From NCBI GenBank assembly GCA_900472605.1, contig UCJD01000011.1, positions 1-56,619 on the forward strand: DNA of 56,619 nt. Reading direction: 5' to 3'. The notes under the pieces are model-generated. The model worked only from the letters and a program-made list of their open reading frames with translations. It was not told the origin of the DNA and did no database searches. This document shows positions 39,898 through 47,996 of the stretch, one piece after another. The translations under genes and the position numbers were made by a program. The stretch is from Hyphomicrobiales bacterium (GTDB lineage: Bacteria; Pseudomonadota; Alphaproteobacteria; Rhizobiales; Rhizobiaceae). The first letter of the stretch is position 1. The number at the start of each line of letters is the position of its first letter.

Positions 39898-42122
39898 GGT
39901 ACCCGCTTGAGCGCAGCAACTATCTGTTCAACGGCTTCTGCCCGCAGTTGCGTGCGCGACCTCCCATCGGGCGCCTCGCGTTGTGCGAGGTAGCGCTCGA
40001 GCGCTTCCTGCATAACCTGTTCCGACGGGGTGCTGCCAAGCGTCAACCGATGAAGCATCGATTTTGTTCGTTCCGAAACCTTAGCGTCGATGCGTCCGGT
40101 CGGCCCCATTTGCGCGAAGTCGTTGGCGGCATTCATGAGACCCAATTCCAGACCGGGATCAGCAGTGCTTGCCAACCCGAAATAGTCCGACGTGAGCAGC
40201 TGCTCCGCCGTCATCCCGCGTATGCTGGGCAGGTCCTCCAGCTGCCCGATGCGAAAATCGGAGCCTCTCTGCAACACGACAACTTCTCCATCATCCATGC
40301 CGCGCAGGCATAGTGGGTCATGGGTGGTCGCTATGAACTGAACTTTTGGAAGGACGCGCCGCAAGGATGTCATGACTTGCATCTTCCATCGAGGATGAAG
40401 ATGCGTTTCGATCTCGTCGATAAGGACGACTCCTTGGGCTTCCTCTACATTCCGCCAGTAGCGGGAAAACTCGCGTAGCATGTCGACTGTCATCGTGAAA
40501 ACTGACCGATATCCTTCGCTCAGGGCTTCGATCGAGGTCGAACGCCCGTTGGCTCTCACCAGTATGGTCTGGCCTTCACGGATCAGTTCGTCGTCTTCCT
40601 CCATGGCAAGAACCACGCGCAACGCCGCGGCAATGGTCTCGAACTGCGAGTTGGTCCTGCTGCTAAGCCACTCGTCAGGGTAAGGTATGGTAGCGAGAGG
40701 ATCGAACAATGTCCTGACACGCGATGCGGCGCCACCAGAGTAGTTGCGTTTCTTGGGATCAAAGAATCTCCTGGGCCCGTAGCCGAGGACAATCGATGCC
40801 TGGTCGGATCCACTGATCTCATCTATGCGCGGATCATAGACGAACCTGGCTGCGCGCCTTGTATTGTGGAACGAGATACGCGACCCCATGGGCATCTGGT
40901 CATGCTGATCCAAGCGTCTCCGATCGGTACTCCTCACGGCTGCAGGCACGAATTTCGCCAATTTCCGGCTTTCCTTAACTCCGATCAATGCGAGAGCGAT
41001 CGCAGAGAGAATGCTCGATTTGCCCGTCGAGTTTTCTCCAAGGATCATCATGCACGGCGCCCCGGATCGTTCGGCTCGACTTGGCGGGAGGCTTAGCTTC
41101 ACGCGATCGATGACCTTGAAGTCCGTGACCAAGATGGAGCGGATCTCCTGGTCCGATCCGAAGAAGAGGCTTGGACGAGCGTCGCCCACATGCGGATCGA
41201 GTTCCGCTTCATCCCATTCGACCGGAATGACCTGCGTCGGCTGGTTCCGATCATTATCGCGCAGCAGATCTGTCCCTTTAATCAGATTACGCCTCTCGCG
41301 ATCGGTCAGTCGTTCAAGGAATGATTGCAGTTCCTGAGGAAATCGGCTCGCGGCGGCACGGATCACCCGCTCGGGTACGAGGTCCAACTCGACAGCAAGG
41401 CGTCTCCAAAGCTGCGTGAGAGCACCTGAATGCACCGAGCCGGGATGAACGAACACCCAAGGCGGCGTATCGGCGATCCAGTCGTCCGTAATGCTCCTGA
41501 GCATCCGATCTATCACGCGGCGACGGCGAACGATCAACTGCTTTCGATTCAGGTCGAACACGGTTATCGTCGCATGGCCCTTAGCGGTAACGGGATGCAC
41601 AGCCCCGTTGAAGCGGAACGCTAAGTGCTTGCTTGGGTCGTCCTGGCATGGATCGAGCAGCAGGCGCCGCTCCTGTTGGTTGGTTGAGGCATAACTAGCG
41701 AGAAAGTCCGCACGCTTTCCCTTGACCGGGAATCTGTTGCGCTTCGCCTTATCGCAGTAGCTGCAAACTGCGTGAATGTTGTGCCATTCGAATGCGAGCC
41801 AGAGATAGTAGTCCTTATCAAGCTCGGAGCTGTCTTTTACGAAACGCAGTGGTCGGAAATGACCGACACGGAGGTTGTCTTCGTCTTCCTCATCGTCTGC
41901 CGAAAAGCGCGACTCGCAGAAGGCGCATGTCCCGTGGAACACCTTATTTAGGTCGCGCCTAAATGAGCGATCGAAAAACAGGGAATCATCTAGGGTGTCT
42001 CGCCGCGAACGTCGATCATCGGGATCGCGCCGCAGGTAGCTCAGGAGGTGCTCTTTCTCCATTGCGACGGCATCGGAAAGCAGAAAGGGTGGGGGCTCTT
42101 TACGTCTTGCAATGCGTCTCAT
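39894..42122 (-). CDS. Fusion of PtuB-like HNH nuclease and PtuA-like AAA/ABC ATPase
   Basis: A 742-residue fusion. Residues 60-125 are an HNH domain: Cys66-x2-Cys69, VGHFRPL with His88, Cys120-x2-Cys123, then LLLDPCQDDP (155-164). From about residue 320 an ATPase of the SMC/AAA_15/21 type follows: Walker A GENSTGKSS (362-370), signature LSEGYRS (534-540), Walker B VVLIDEIETHLHP (565-577) and the His switch TTHDP (His601). Septu systems normally encode these as separate PtuA and PtuB. ATG 42122 is fixed by GAGGAG seven bases before it; the in-frame start at 42143 is discarded. A likely anti-phage ATPase-nuclease, by homology only. Confidence 0.87.
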   Translation of the reverse strand: MRRIARRKEPPPFLLSDAVAMEKEHLLSYLRRDPDDRRSRRDTLDDSLFFDRSFRRDLNKVFHGTCAFCESRFSADDEEDEDNLRVGHFRPLRFVKDSSELDKDYYLWLAFEWHNIHAVCSYCDKAKRNRFPVKGKRADFLASYASTNQQERRLLLDPCQDDPSKHLAFRFNGAVHPVTAKGHATITVFDLNRKQLIVRRRRVIDRMLRSITDDWIADTPPWVFVHPGSVHSGALTQLWRRLAVELDLVPERVIRAAASRFPQELQSFLERLTDRERRNLIKGTDLLRDNDRNQPTQVIPVEWDEAELDPHVGDARPSLFFGSDQEIRSILVTDFKVIDRVKLSLPPSRAERSGAPCMMILGENSTGKSSILSAIALALIGVKESRKLAKFVPAAVRSTDRRRLDQHDQMPMGSRISFHNTRRAARFVYDPRIDEISGSDQASIVLGYGPRRFFDPKKRNYSGGAASRVRTLFDPLATIPYPDEWLSSRTNSQFETIAAALRVVLAMEEDDELIREGQTILVRANGRSTSIEALSEGYRSVFTMTVDMLREFSRYWRNVEEAQGVVLIDEIETHLHPRWKMQVMTSLRRVLPKVQFIATTHDPLCLRGMDDGEVVVLQRGSDFRIGQLEDLPSIRGMTAEQLLTSDYFGLASTADPGLELGLMNAANDFAQMGPTGRIDAKVSERTKSMLHRLTLGSTPSEQVMQEALERYLAQREAPDGRSRTQLRAEAVEQIVAALKRVP

Positions 42123-42143
42123 GGGATGGCTCCTCGAATCCAC

Positions 42144-42814
42144 TCAACTTGACGTATATTTAGCCTTGCGATCCCGAGCAAGATCGGTTCCGCGCGCGCA
42201 ATGCGGCGTTGTCAAGAAACCGAAGATGGCCTCACTACCCTTGTTCGTCGGCCAGTGCATAAGCCGAGAAGGCATCCGTAAGATTCATCGCGTCGTCACC
42301 AGATAGCAGAGCCCGCGTGGTAACTTAGTCCAGGTGATGGCCATCAGGTAGATTACCTTGTTTTTCCTGCCAGCAAGCACGTTCTCGAGCAGCTCGCGGT
42401 GTTCCGAGATAGCGCAATTGGATGAATGAGGGCGTGCGTAAGCCCGGCTCCTCGAAGCTTGCGGTTGCTGCCTATCCAAATGAAATCCAGGCTGACATGC
42501 TGTTCGACGACTGATCCGATGCGGGTTCGATCAACGTCGCTACGTTGGACCCGGTGACCGTGACACTCACCCAGGTGTCGCTATAACGGGTGAACGCGTA
42601 CATCCATCGGCCTCGTTGCCCTCATCGACATCTCCCCGTCGATCGGGGAAGGACTACGGCGCAGGCGGTATTAAACAATCCGTAGCGGCTCACTCCGGAA
42701 GTGATTGCAGGGGCTTGTCAGTCGATGAGACCAGATTTGGAGAAAGCTGCCGGTCATCCTAACCCGTCGTTTACGCACGTCCGTTAGCACTGCGAAATCC
42801 GCAGGAGAAAGCAC
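42144..42814. other. 671-base divergent intergenic region
   Basis: It lies between the divergent HNH-ATPase and HEPN genes, so it should hold both promoters. A 64-codon minus-strand frame (42285-42479) ends in a protein-like stretch (AGRKNKVIYLMAITWTKL) but lacks a ribosome site; it may be a gene remnant. CATCTCCCCGTCGATCGGGGA near 42628 contains the dyad TCCCCGTCGATCGGGGA. Nothing else could be supported. Confidence 0.4.
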
Positions 42815-44200
42815 GTGTACGAACTACTCAAGATGAAGCAACGTCTGGACGAGGTCACGGACACCGATGTTCGTGAATATCTGCAGGAAGCTCTCGCCTG
42901 TTACAGCGTCAGGGCTTTTCGCGCCTGTATCGTGATGACCGCGAATGCGGTTTTCGATCATCTGATAGCGAGGGTGGAGGATTTCGCGCAGTACGACAAA
43001 GCTGCCGAAGATCTGAGGGGCCGAATTGATGGCGATCTCAAGTCTCAGAGGTCCTTCGAGGCGCACATGATCGAAGAACTGCACAAGTCAAAATTCGTAA
43101 CAGACGCGCAGAAGTTCGAGCTTTCAAACATCAGAGAGGGCAGAAACAAGGCGGCTCATCCGTCTGGTATCCATGCCACCGAGGAAGATGCCCAGAAGAT
43201 TTTCATGACGTCCGTCGACGTGTTTCTCAAACCCAGATGGCTGACCGCCGAGGAGGGGAGCAGAAGGCTTATCGCGGAGATGAAAGCTGGGTCAATCTTC
43301 CCGAATAGCGGCGATGATCTAGCCGTTGTCGATGAGAAGCTGCTCCAGATACACGCATTGGCGCACCCTAAGCTCATCGGGGATCTTTGGTCGGAGCTGA
43401 AAAGCCCCACCGACGATGCCTTCCGTTCGAATGCCTTGCGCTTCCTAGTCGCTTTGGCAAGCAAGCACGACGAGGGACACCGGGGATCAATCGGAAAGAA
43501 ACTGGGATCCTCCAAGAAGAAGATATCCGGAACTTCGTGGGAAGATCATCTGTGGCTCGCGATGGTTATCAACGCCGATATTGCGCTTCTAAGAACACTG
43601 GAAGGTAGCCAGCGACGCCTCATGGACGAACAGCTTGCCGCCACTTTCAGCGAGGCAGAGTGCGTCCGGGATCGTCTGCTTGCGGTGTCCGAAGGTTTCA
43701 TCGAGGCGATCGCAATCTCCCCGGATCGCAAATTGCTCGTAGCCAACTTTCCAGATGCGATACGCGCAGCCATCGAAGTGTCTGGCGTGCGTGCGGTCTT
43801 GTTCGGAAGCCTAAAGCAAGCCGATCTGATGAGAGACTGCGCGCTGGCACCCGTCTGGGATTCCTGGGAGGATGGTCATAGCGCACTGCGTGTTGCTAAA
43901 GCCCTTCCGGATGTTGATGGCGTGCTGGCTGGGCATCTATCGGGCCAAAAAGGATTCGACCTGATCGCGGCCCTGTGCGCGTTTTCAAGGCAGATGAAGC
44001 AAAGTCCAGTTAGCCAGCTAGTCGACATTGGTTTCGGTCTCGCTCCGGCGTTGCGCGAGAAGGCAATAGCCTTCATGAACGAGCAGCCGGATCAAGCCAT
44101 CGAGACTTTGGAGCATTTTGATTTGTGTGGCCCGGCAATGCTTCTGAGCGACTATCTCACACCTCGGAGACGTGTGTTCCATAAGAGGGTGGCAGGCTAG
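42815..44200 (+). CDS. HEPN domain protein, putative RNase effector
   Basis: A 461-residue protein starting with GTG 42815 behind AGGAGAAA. The N-terminal helical domain (LQEALACYSVRAFRACIVMTANAVFDHLI, then a second helix pair) ends in RNKAAH, giving the HEPN RNase signature Arg110-x4-His115. The remaining 340 residues are helical with no recognised motif. HEPN proteins cleave RNA in toxin-antitoxin, abortive infection and CRISPR-linked systems. It stands alone on the plus strand, divergent from the HNH-ATPase operon and convergent with the duplicated acidic protein. Its trigger and substrate are unknown. Confidence 0.72.
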   Translation: MYELLKMKQRLDEVTDTDVREYLQEALACYSVRAFRACIVMTANAVFDHLIARVEDFAQYDKAAEDLRGRIDGDLKSQRSFEAHMIEELHKSKFVTDAQKFELSNIREGRNKAAHPSGIHATEEDAQKIFMTSVDVFLKPRWLTAEEGSRRLIAEMKAGSIFPNSGDDLAVVDEKLLQIHALAHPKLIGDLWSELKSPTDDAFRSNALRFLVALASKHDEGHRGSIGKKLGSSKKKISGTSWEDHLWLAMVINADIALLRTLEGSQRRLMDEQLAATFSEAECVRDRLLAVSEGFIEAIAISPDRKLLVANFPDAIRAAIEVSGVRAVLFGSLKQADLMRDCALAPVWDSWEDGHSALRVAKALPDVDGVLAGHLSGQKGFDLIAALCAFSRQMKQSPVSQLVDIGFGLAPALREKAIAFMNEQPDQAIETLEHFDLCGPAMLLSDYLTPRRRVFHKRVAG

Positions 44201-44240
44201 GGGCCGAGCTGCCGACTTATCGGCTCCCGGCTCTCGGCCC
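44201..44240. terminator. Hairpin between convergent HEPN and acidic-protein genes
   Basis: GGGCCGAG (44201-44208) pairs with CTCGGCCC (44233-44240), and an inner stem GCCGA (44211-44215) pairs with TCGGC (44220-44224). It lies in the 62 bases between two convergent stops and could end both transcripts. No T run is visible. Confidence 0.6.
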
Positions 44241-44262
44241 GATTGTGTCGCCGGAGGATTTA

Positions 44263-45387
44263 TCAGGGCGCGGCGGTCGTCGGGTGGTGTACGTCTTTGA
44301 GGATCTGCGGCGCGATCCGTCGGATCTCCTCCTTGATATTGTCCCAGTCGCCCCACTCTTTCCCGAAGTGCCACTCATCATCGTGGTACCAGAGACTGAC
44401 ATCGGCATCATCGATACCGATGTAGAGGCTGTTTCCGCGGTACGCCAACTTCGCACCGCTCAGATCCAATCCGAGATCGACCTCTAGGTTGCGACGGAAG
44501 TTCTCGTACGCTTCGTTGAACAGGCGCTCGATGGTCTTCCAGTAGTCCGATCCGGCAATGATCTCGTTGGTCCGCGGGGAATGGACTTCATACTCGGAAT
44601 TGCCTTTCTGCACCACGATGAGCCTCTCAGCCTGCCCAGACTCGAAATCGCTCCAGCTGGTCGGAGCAATCCAAGTGTATCCGAGCAGCATCCTTTCGGA
44701 ATTCCAGTCGCGAAAATTTCCGAACTTGTCGAATTCATAGCGATCGTCGCTGGAAGCATCTTCGCGATCTGCGCGGAAGATCGCCGGCACCACCCGGTTC
44801 CTTGGCAGGGGGCGCCCGACCAGAAGCTCGCGGAGCTCCTCGGAAATCAGATCGTCGTTGCCGCGAGGGACCTTGCCAGTCGCAGCGGGTAGAGCTCGCA
44901 GGGTATCAAGGCTCCTCGCGGCTGCGATTTTCTCGAAGCCTTGGTAGAGCTCCCAGGATGATGGCTTCTCGAACTTGAGGCTGGTATCGCCCCACTTGAG
45001 TACAATTCGATCGCTCCAGTACCGGATCGTGGCGCCGTCGAGATCGAGGTCCAAATCCTTCGCCAGTGCCTGTTCGAATTTGGCCGCAGCGATTTCATAG
45101 AGGCGTTTGGCTACTGTCTCGAACTCACGCGATGTCGTCCCGTAGGCGTCCCAATTGCGGGTGTCGTAGATCGAGTAGTCGTCATCGAAACTCTCCTCTG
45201 CGAAGACTACCAGTCGATGGGCTTCGTCTGCTAGGAAGTCGGCGAAGTCCGCCGGCGGAAGCCAGACGTGGCCCTCCATGCACGGCGAATACGTAGCGCT
45301 CTCGACCGCGATGTATCGGTACTCATCTGCCGAATAGCGAAACGAACTCTTCTTCGGGCGCGCGTCCCGCCAGTCGTAGATACCCAT
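44263..45387 (-). CDS. Acidic protein made of an internal duplication, unknown function
   Basis: A 374-residue acidic soluble protein. Two copies of a module of about 100-115 residues are visible: roughly 40-155 and 237-355. Shared marks are VWLPPADFADF and TWIAPTSWSDF, RLVVFAEES and RLIVVQKGN, FEQALAKDLDLDLDGATIRY and FRRNLEVDLGLDLSGAKLAY, then DTSLKFE and DVSLWYH. A linker of about 80 residues joins them. AGGAGGACATC gives a strong ribosome site at ATG 45387. It is not recognised as any family. It lies last in the accessory block, convergent with the HEPN gene, so an immunity or defence role is conceivable but unproven. Confidence 0.75.
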   Translation of the reverse strand: MGIYDWRDARPKKSSFRYSADEYRYIAVESATYSPCMEGHVWLPPADFADFLADEAHRLVVFAEESFDDDYSIYDTRNWDAYGTTSREFETVAKRLYEIAAAKFEQALAKDLDLDLDGATIRYWSDRIVLKWGDTSLKFEKPSSWELYQGFEKIAAARSLDTLRALPAATGKVPRGNDDLISEELRELLVGRPLPRNRVVPAIFRADREDASSDDRYEFDKFGNFRDWNSERMLLGYTWIAPTSWSDFESGQAERLIVVQKGNSEYEVHSPRTNEIIAGSDYWKTIERLFNEAYENFRRNLEVDLGLDLSGAKLAYRGNSLYIGIDDADVSLWYHDDEWHFGKEWGDWDNIKEEIRRIAPQILKDVHHPTTAAP

Positions 45388-45696
45388 GATGTCCTCCTAG
45401 ATGCAGGTCCGAGCCTGGATTGGGAGGATGCAAGTCTCAATGGCGGCGGCCAGGGGAGCGGTATTCGGGAGGTGCTATTCGGCCAATATCCAAAGCCTCA
45501 GTTCGCAGCGGAAGGCGCCCTGGGACCGATTACTGCAGGCCGAAACGGCCGCAATCAGGCGCCTACGACCGGAAGGCGATCCTTGGCTGCTAAGCCGCTG
45601 ACGCCACGGTATTTTCAAACCGTGACTTTTCAAAGCGTGCAAGAATGTCACGAAAGTCGGGATTCGTGCCTTCTGTGAACGGGCTGCTCACTCGCC
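45388..45696. other. Intergenic stretch at the right edge of the accessory block
   Basis: 309 bases between the acidic-protein gene and the lldD stop. The frames crossing it are shadows. CACGGT (45603-45608) and ACCGTG (45617-45622) form a small dyad near the lldD 3' side and may belong to a terminator. No attachment-site repeat or tRNA fragment was recognised. Confidence 0.4.
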
Positions 45697-46839
45697 TTAC
45701 TGCCGTCCCGCGATGATCGAGGAGTTCACGTCCTTGATGTCGCGCTTGCCGCAAAGCGCCATGGTCACGTCCATCTCCTTGCGGAGAATGCTGAGCGCCA
45801 GAGTGACGCCTTCCTTGCCCATGGCGCCGAGGCCATAAAGGAAGGGGCGGCCGATGTAGGTGCCCTTGGCGCCAAGCGCTACCGCCTTCAGAACGTCCTG
45901 ACCAGAGCGGATGCCGCCATCCAGATGCACTTCGATCCTGTCGCCGACGGCGTCGACGATGGAGGGCAGCACGCTGATCGAGGAGGGGGCGCCGTCGAGC
46001 TGGCGGCCGCCATGGTTTGAGACGATAATGGCGTCGGCGCCGGTGTCGGCGGCAGCCTTCGCGTCCTCGACGTCGCAGATGCCCTTGATGATCAGCGGGC
46101 CGCCCCACTGCTCCTTGATCCACGCGACATCGGCCCAGGAGAGCTGCGGATCGAACTGCTCGGCCGTCCAGGAGGAAAGCGAGGAGAGGTCGGAAACGTT
46201 CTTGGCGTGGCCGACGATGTTGCCGAAGGAGCGGCGCTTCGTCTGCAGCATGTCGAGGCACCAGAAGGGGCGCGTCGCCATCTGCCAGATGTGCTTGGGC
46301 GTGAATTTCGGAGGGGCGGACAGGCCGTTGCGCAGGTCCTTGTGGCGCTGGCCAAGGATCTGCAGGTCGGCGGTCAGCACCAGCGCCGAGCACTTGGCGG
46401 CCTTGGCGCGGTTGATCAGGTTCAGCACGAAGTCCTTGTCCTTCATGACATAGAGCTGGAACCAGAAAGGCTTGGTCGTCACCGATGCGACATCCTCGAT
46501 CGAGCAGATGCTCATGGTCGACAGCGTGAAGGGAACGCCTGCCTCTTCGGCCGCCTGCGCCGCCAGCATCTCGCCGTCGGCGTGCTGCATGCCGGTCATG
46601 CCGGTCGGCGCGAGAGCGATCGGCATCGATACCTTCTGGCCCACCATCGTCGTCTCGAGCGTGCGGTTAGTCATGTCGACGAGCACGCGCTGACGCAGGC
46701 CGATCTTGGCGAAATCGCTCTCGTTGGCGCGGTAGGTCTGTTCCGTCCAGGCGCCGGAATCGGCGTAGTCGAAGAACATCTTGGGGACGCGGCGCTGGGC
46801 GAGTGATTTCAGATCGGCAATGGTGAGAGGTTTGGTCAT
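45697..46839 (-). CDS. lldD: FMN-dependent alpha-hydroxy-acid oxidase/L-lactate dehydrogenase
   Basis: A 380-residue FMN enzyme of the LldD/glycolate oxidase family. ALAPTGMTGMQHADGE, FQLYVMKDKDF, and the catalytic SNHGGRQLDGAPSS stretch (His and Arg that bind the 2-hydroxy acid, near residues 271-284) are present, with DGGIRSGQDVLKA for the FMN phosphate. It oxidises L-lactate or a related 2-hydroxy acid to the keto acid and feeds electrons to the respiratory chain. I chose ATG 46839 (MTKPLTIADLK), the family start; the frame to 46869 adds ten unlikely residues. Repeated TCACATCT elements lie just upstream. Codon use is typical core. Confidence 0.93.
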   Translation of the reverse strand: MTKPLTIADLKSLAQRRVPKMFFDYADSGAWTEQTYRANESDFAKIGLRQRVLVDMTNRTLETTMVGQKVSMPIALAPTGMTGMQHADGEMLAAQAAEEAGVPFTLSTMSICSIEDVASVTTKPFWFQLYVMKDKDFVLNLINRAKAAKCSALVLTADLQILGQRHKDLRNGLSAPPKFTPKHIWQMATRPFWCLDMLQTKRRSFGNIVGHAKNVSDLSSLSSWTAEQFDPQLSWADVAWIKEQWGGPLIIKGICDVEDAKAAADTGADAIIVSNHGGRQLDGAPSSISVLPSIVDAVGDRIEVHLDGGIRSGQDVLKAVALGAKGTYIGRPFLYGLGAMGKEGVTLALSILRKEMDVTMALCGKRDIKDVNSSIIAGRQ

Positions 46840-46850
46840 GGATAAGACTT

Positions 46851-46897
46851 TCACATCTGAATAATGCAACCGGCCATATCACATCTAATTTACATCC
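46851..46897. promoter_or_regulatory. Direct repeats upstream of lldD, candidate regulator sites
   Basis: TCACATCT occurs at 46851-46858 and again at 46879-46886, with a related TTACATCC at 46890-46897 (AGATGTGA on the lldD strand). They cover the 5' leader and promoter zone of lldD. No regulator can be named. Confidence 0.4.
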
Positions 46898-46932
46898 GAA
46901 ACGGTATCTTTCTCGCTCGCGCTGCAGCCCAT

Positions 46933-47901
46933 TTACGGTATGAGCAACAGGCTGCCACTGCTGCGTCCGGCCTCCAATTCGGCGTGCGCGACGGCGGCAT
47001 CGGAAAGCGCGAATTCGCGGGTGGGAAGCTTGAGAATGCCGAGGCGGACGGCATCGATCGCCGCTGTTGCAGCCTCGCGGTAGAAGGCCGGATCGGCGCT
47101 TGCCGCCATGATGCTCGGGTGCGACAGCGAGCGGTTCGGACGCAGCGCTTCAAGCGCCACCGGCGGTACCGGTCCCGCCGCCTGGCCGAAGCTCGCGGCC
47201 ATGCCGAAGGGGCGGATGCACTGGATGGTCTTCGCCAGCATCGCGCCGCCGATGCCGTCATAGCCGACATCGACGCCACGCCCTGATGTCAGCGCCATGA
47301 CGTCTGCGACCAGATCGGCATCGCGGCCGATCACCAGATGGTCGGCGCCGTTGGCGGTCGCCAGTGCCGCTTTCTCCGCATTGCTGACCGTGCCGATGAC
47401 GGTGGCGCCGAGGTGCTTGGCCCAGCGCACCAGAAGCGTGCCGAGACCGCCGGCGGCGGCGTGCACCAGGATGGTGCTTTCAGGCGTCACGGTGTAAATG
47501 CGGTGGAGCAGCATATAGGCCGTCATGCCCTTGAGCATCATGGCGGCCGCTTTCTCGGAGTTGACGTCCTCGGGCAGACGGATCGCGCGGTGTGCCGGCA
47601 GCAGGCGCGTCGAGGCATAGGCGCCGACGGGGGCGCCCATATAGACGACGCGGTCGCCGGGAGACACCGTCGTCACCTCGCAGCCGACTGCCTCCACCAC
47701 GCCGGCACCTTCAGCGCCAATGACGGCGGGGTAGGCCGGTAGCGGGTAGAGGCCCTTGCGATGGTAGATATCCAGGAAATTGACGCCGATGGCGTCGTGG
47801 CGGATGCGGATCTCCTTCGGTCCTGGAGCCTGCGGTTCTTGCGGCGTGATCTTCAGTTGCTCGATGCCGCCGGGGGCGGTGAGGGTGATTGCGATATCCA
47901 T
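46933..47901 (-). CDS. NADPH:quinone oxidoreductase (zinc-less medium-chain reductase)
   Basis: A 322-residue medium-chain reductase of the Qor type. It starts MDIAITLTAPGGIEQLKI and has IGVNFLDIYHRKGLYPLP and YPAVIGAEGAGVVEAVG, the quinone oxidoreductase signature. The Rossmann segment VHAAAGGLGTLLVRWAKHLGA is near residues 148-168. No zinc ligands are seen. It reduces quinones or enones with NADPH in the cytoplasm. A LysR-type gene is divergent, 95 bases away, and probably regulates it. lldD is 93 bases downstream on the same strand. Confidence 0.92.
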   Translation of the reverse strand: MDIAITLTAPGGIEQLKITPQEPQAPGPKEIRIRHDAIGVNFLDIYHRKGLYPLPAYPAVIGAEGAGVVEAVGCEVTTVSPGDRVVYMGAPVGAYASTRLLPAHRAIRLPEDVNSEKAAAMMLKGMTAYMLLHRIYTVTPESTILVHAAAGGLGTLLVRWAKHLGATVIGTVSNAEKAALATANGADHLVIGRDADLVADVMALTSGRGVDVGYDGIGGAMLAKTIQCIRPFGMAASFGQAAGPVPPVALEALRPNRSLSHPSIMAASADPAFYREAATAAIDAVRLGILKLPTREFALSDAAVAHAELEAGRSSGSLLLIP

Positions 47902-47996
47902 TTTCCGGTCTCCTGCTTGCTTGCGGCTGAAGATGGGGGATGGTTGCGTGATTGAAAATTCCCTATGCTTTCACAAGCAATGGGAAAAAATGATCA

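Noticed and set aside
42285..42479. 64-codon minus-strand frame upstream of the HNH-ATPase gene
   Set aside because: Partly protein-like but lacks a ribosome site and a recognisable family; noted only as a possible remnant.
38581..42814. Retron interpretation of the PtuAB-like genes
   Set aside because: No reverse transcriptase and no msr/msd-like structure in the window, so it is treated as a Septu-like locus instead.
28637..45696. Integrated prophage or ICE
   Set aside because: No integrase, structural, replication or conjugation genes and no att-like direct repeats found by eye.
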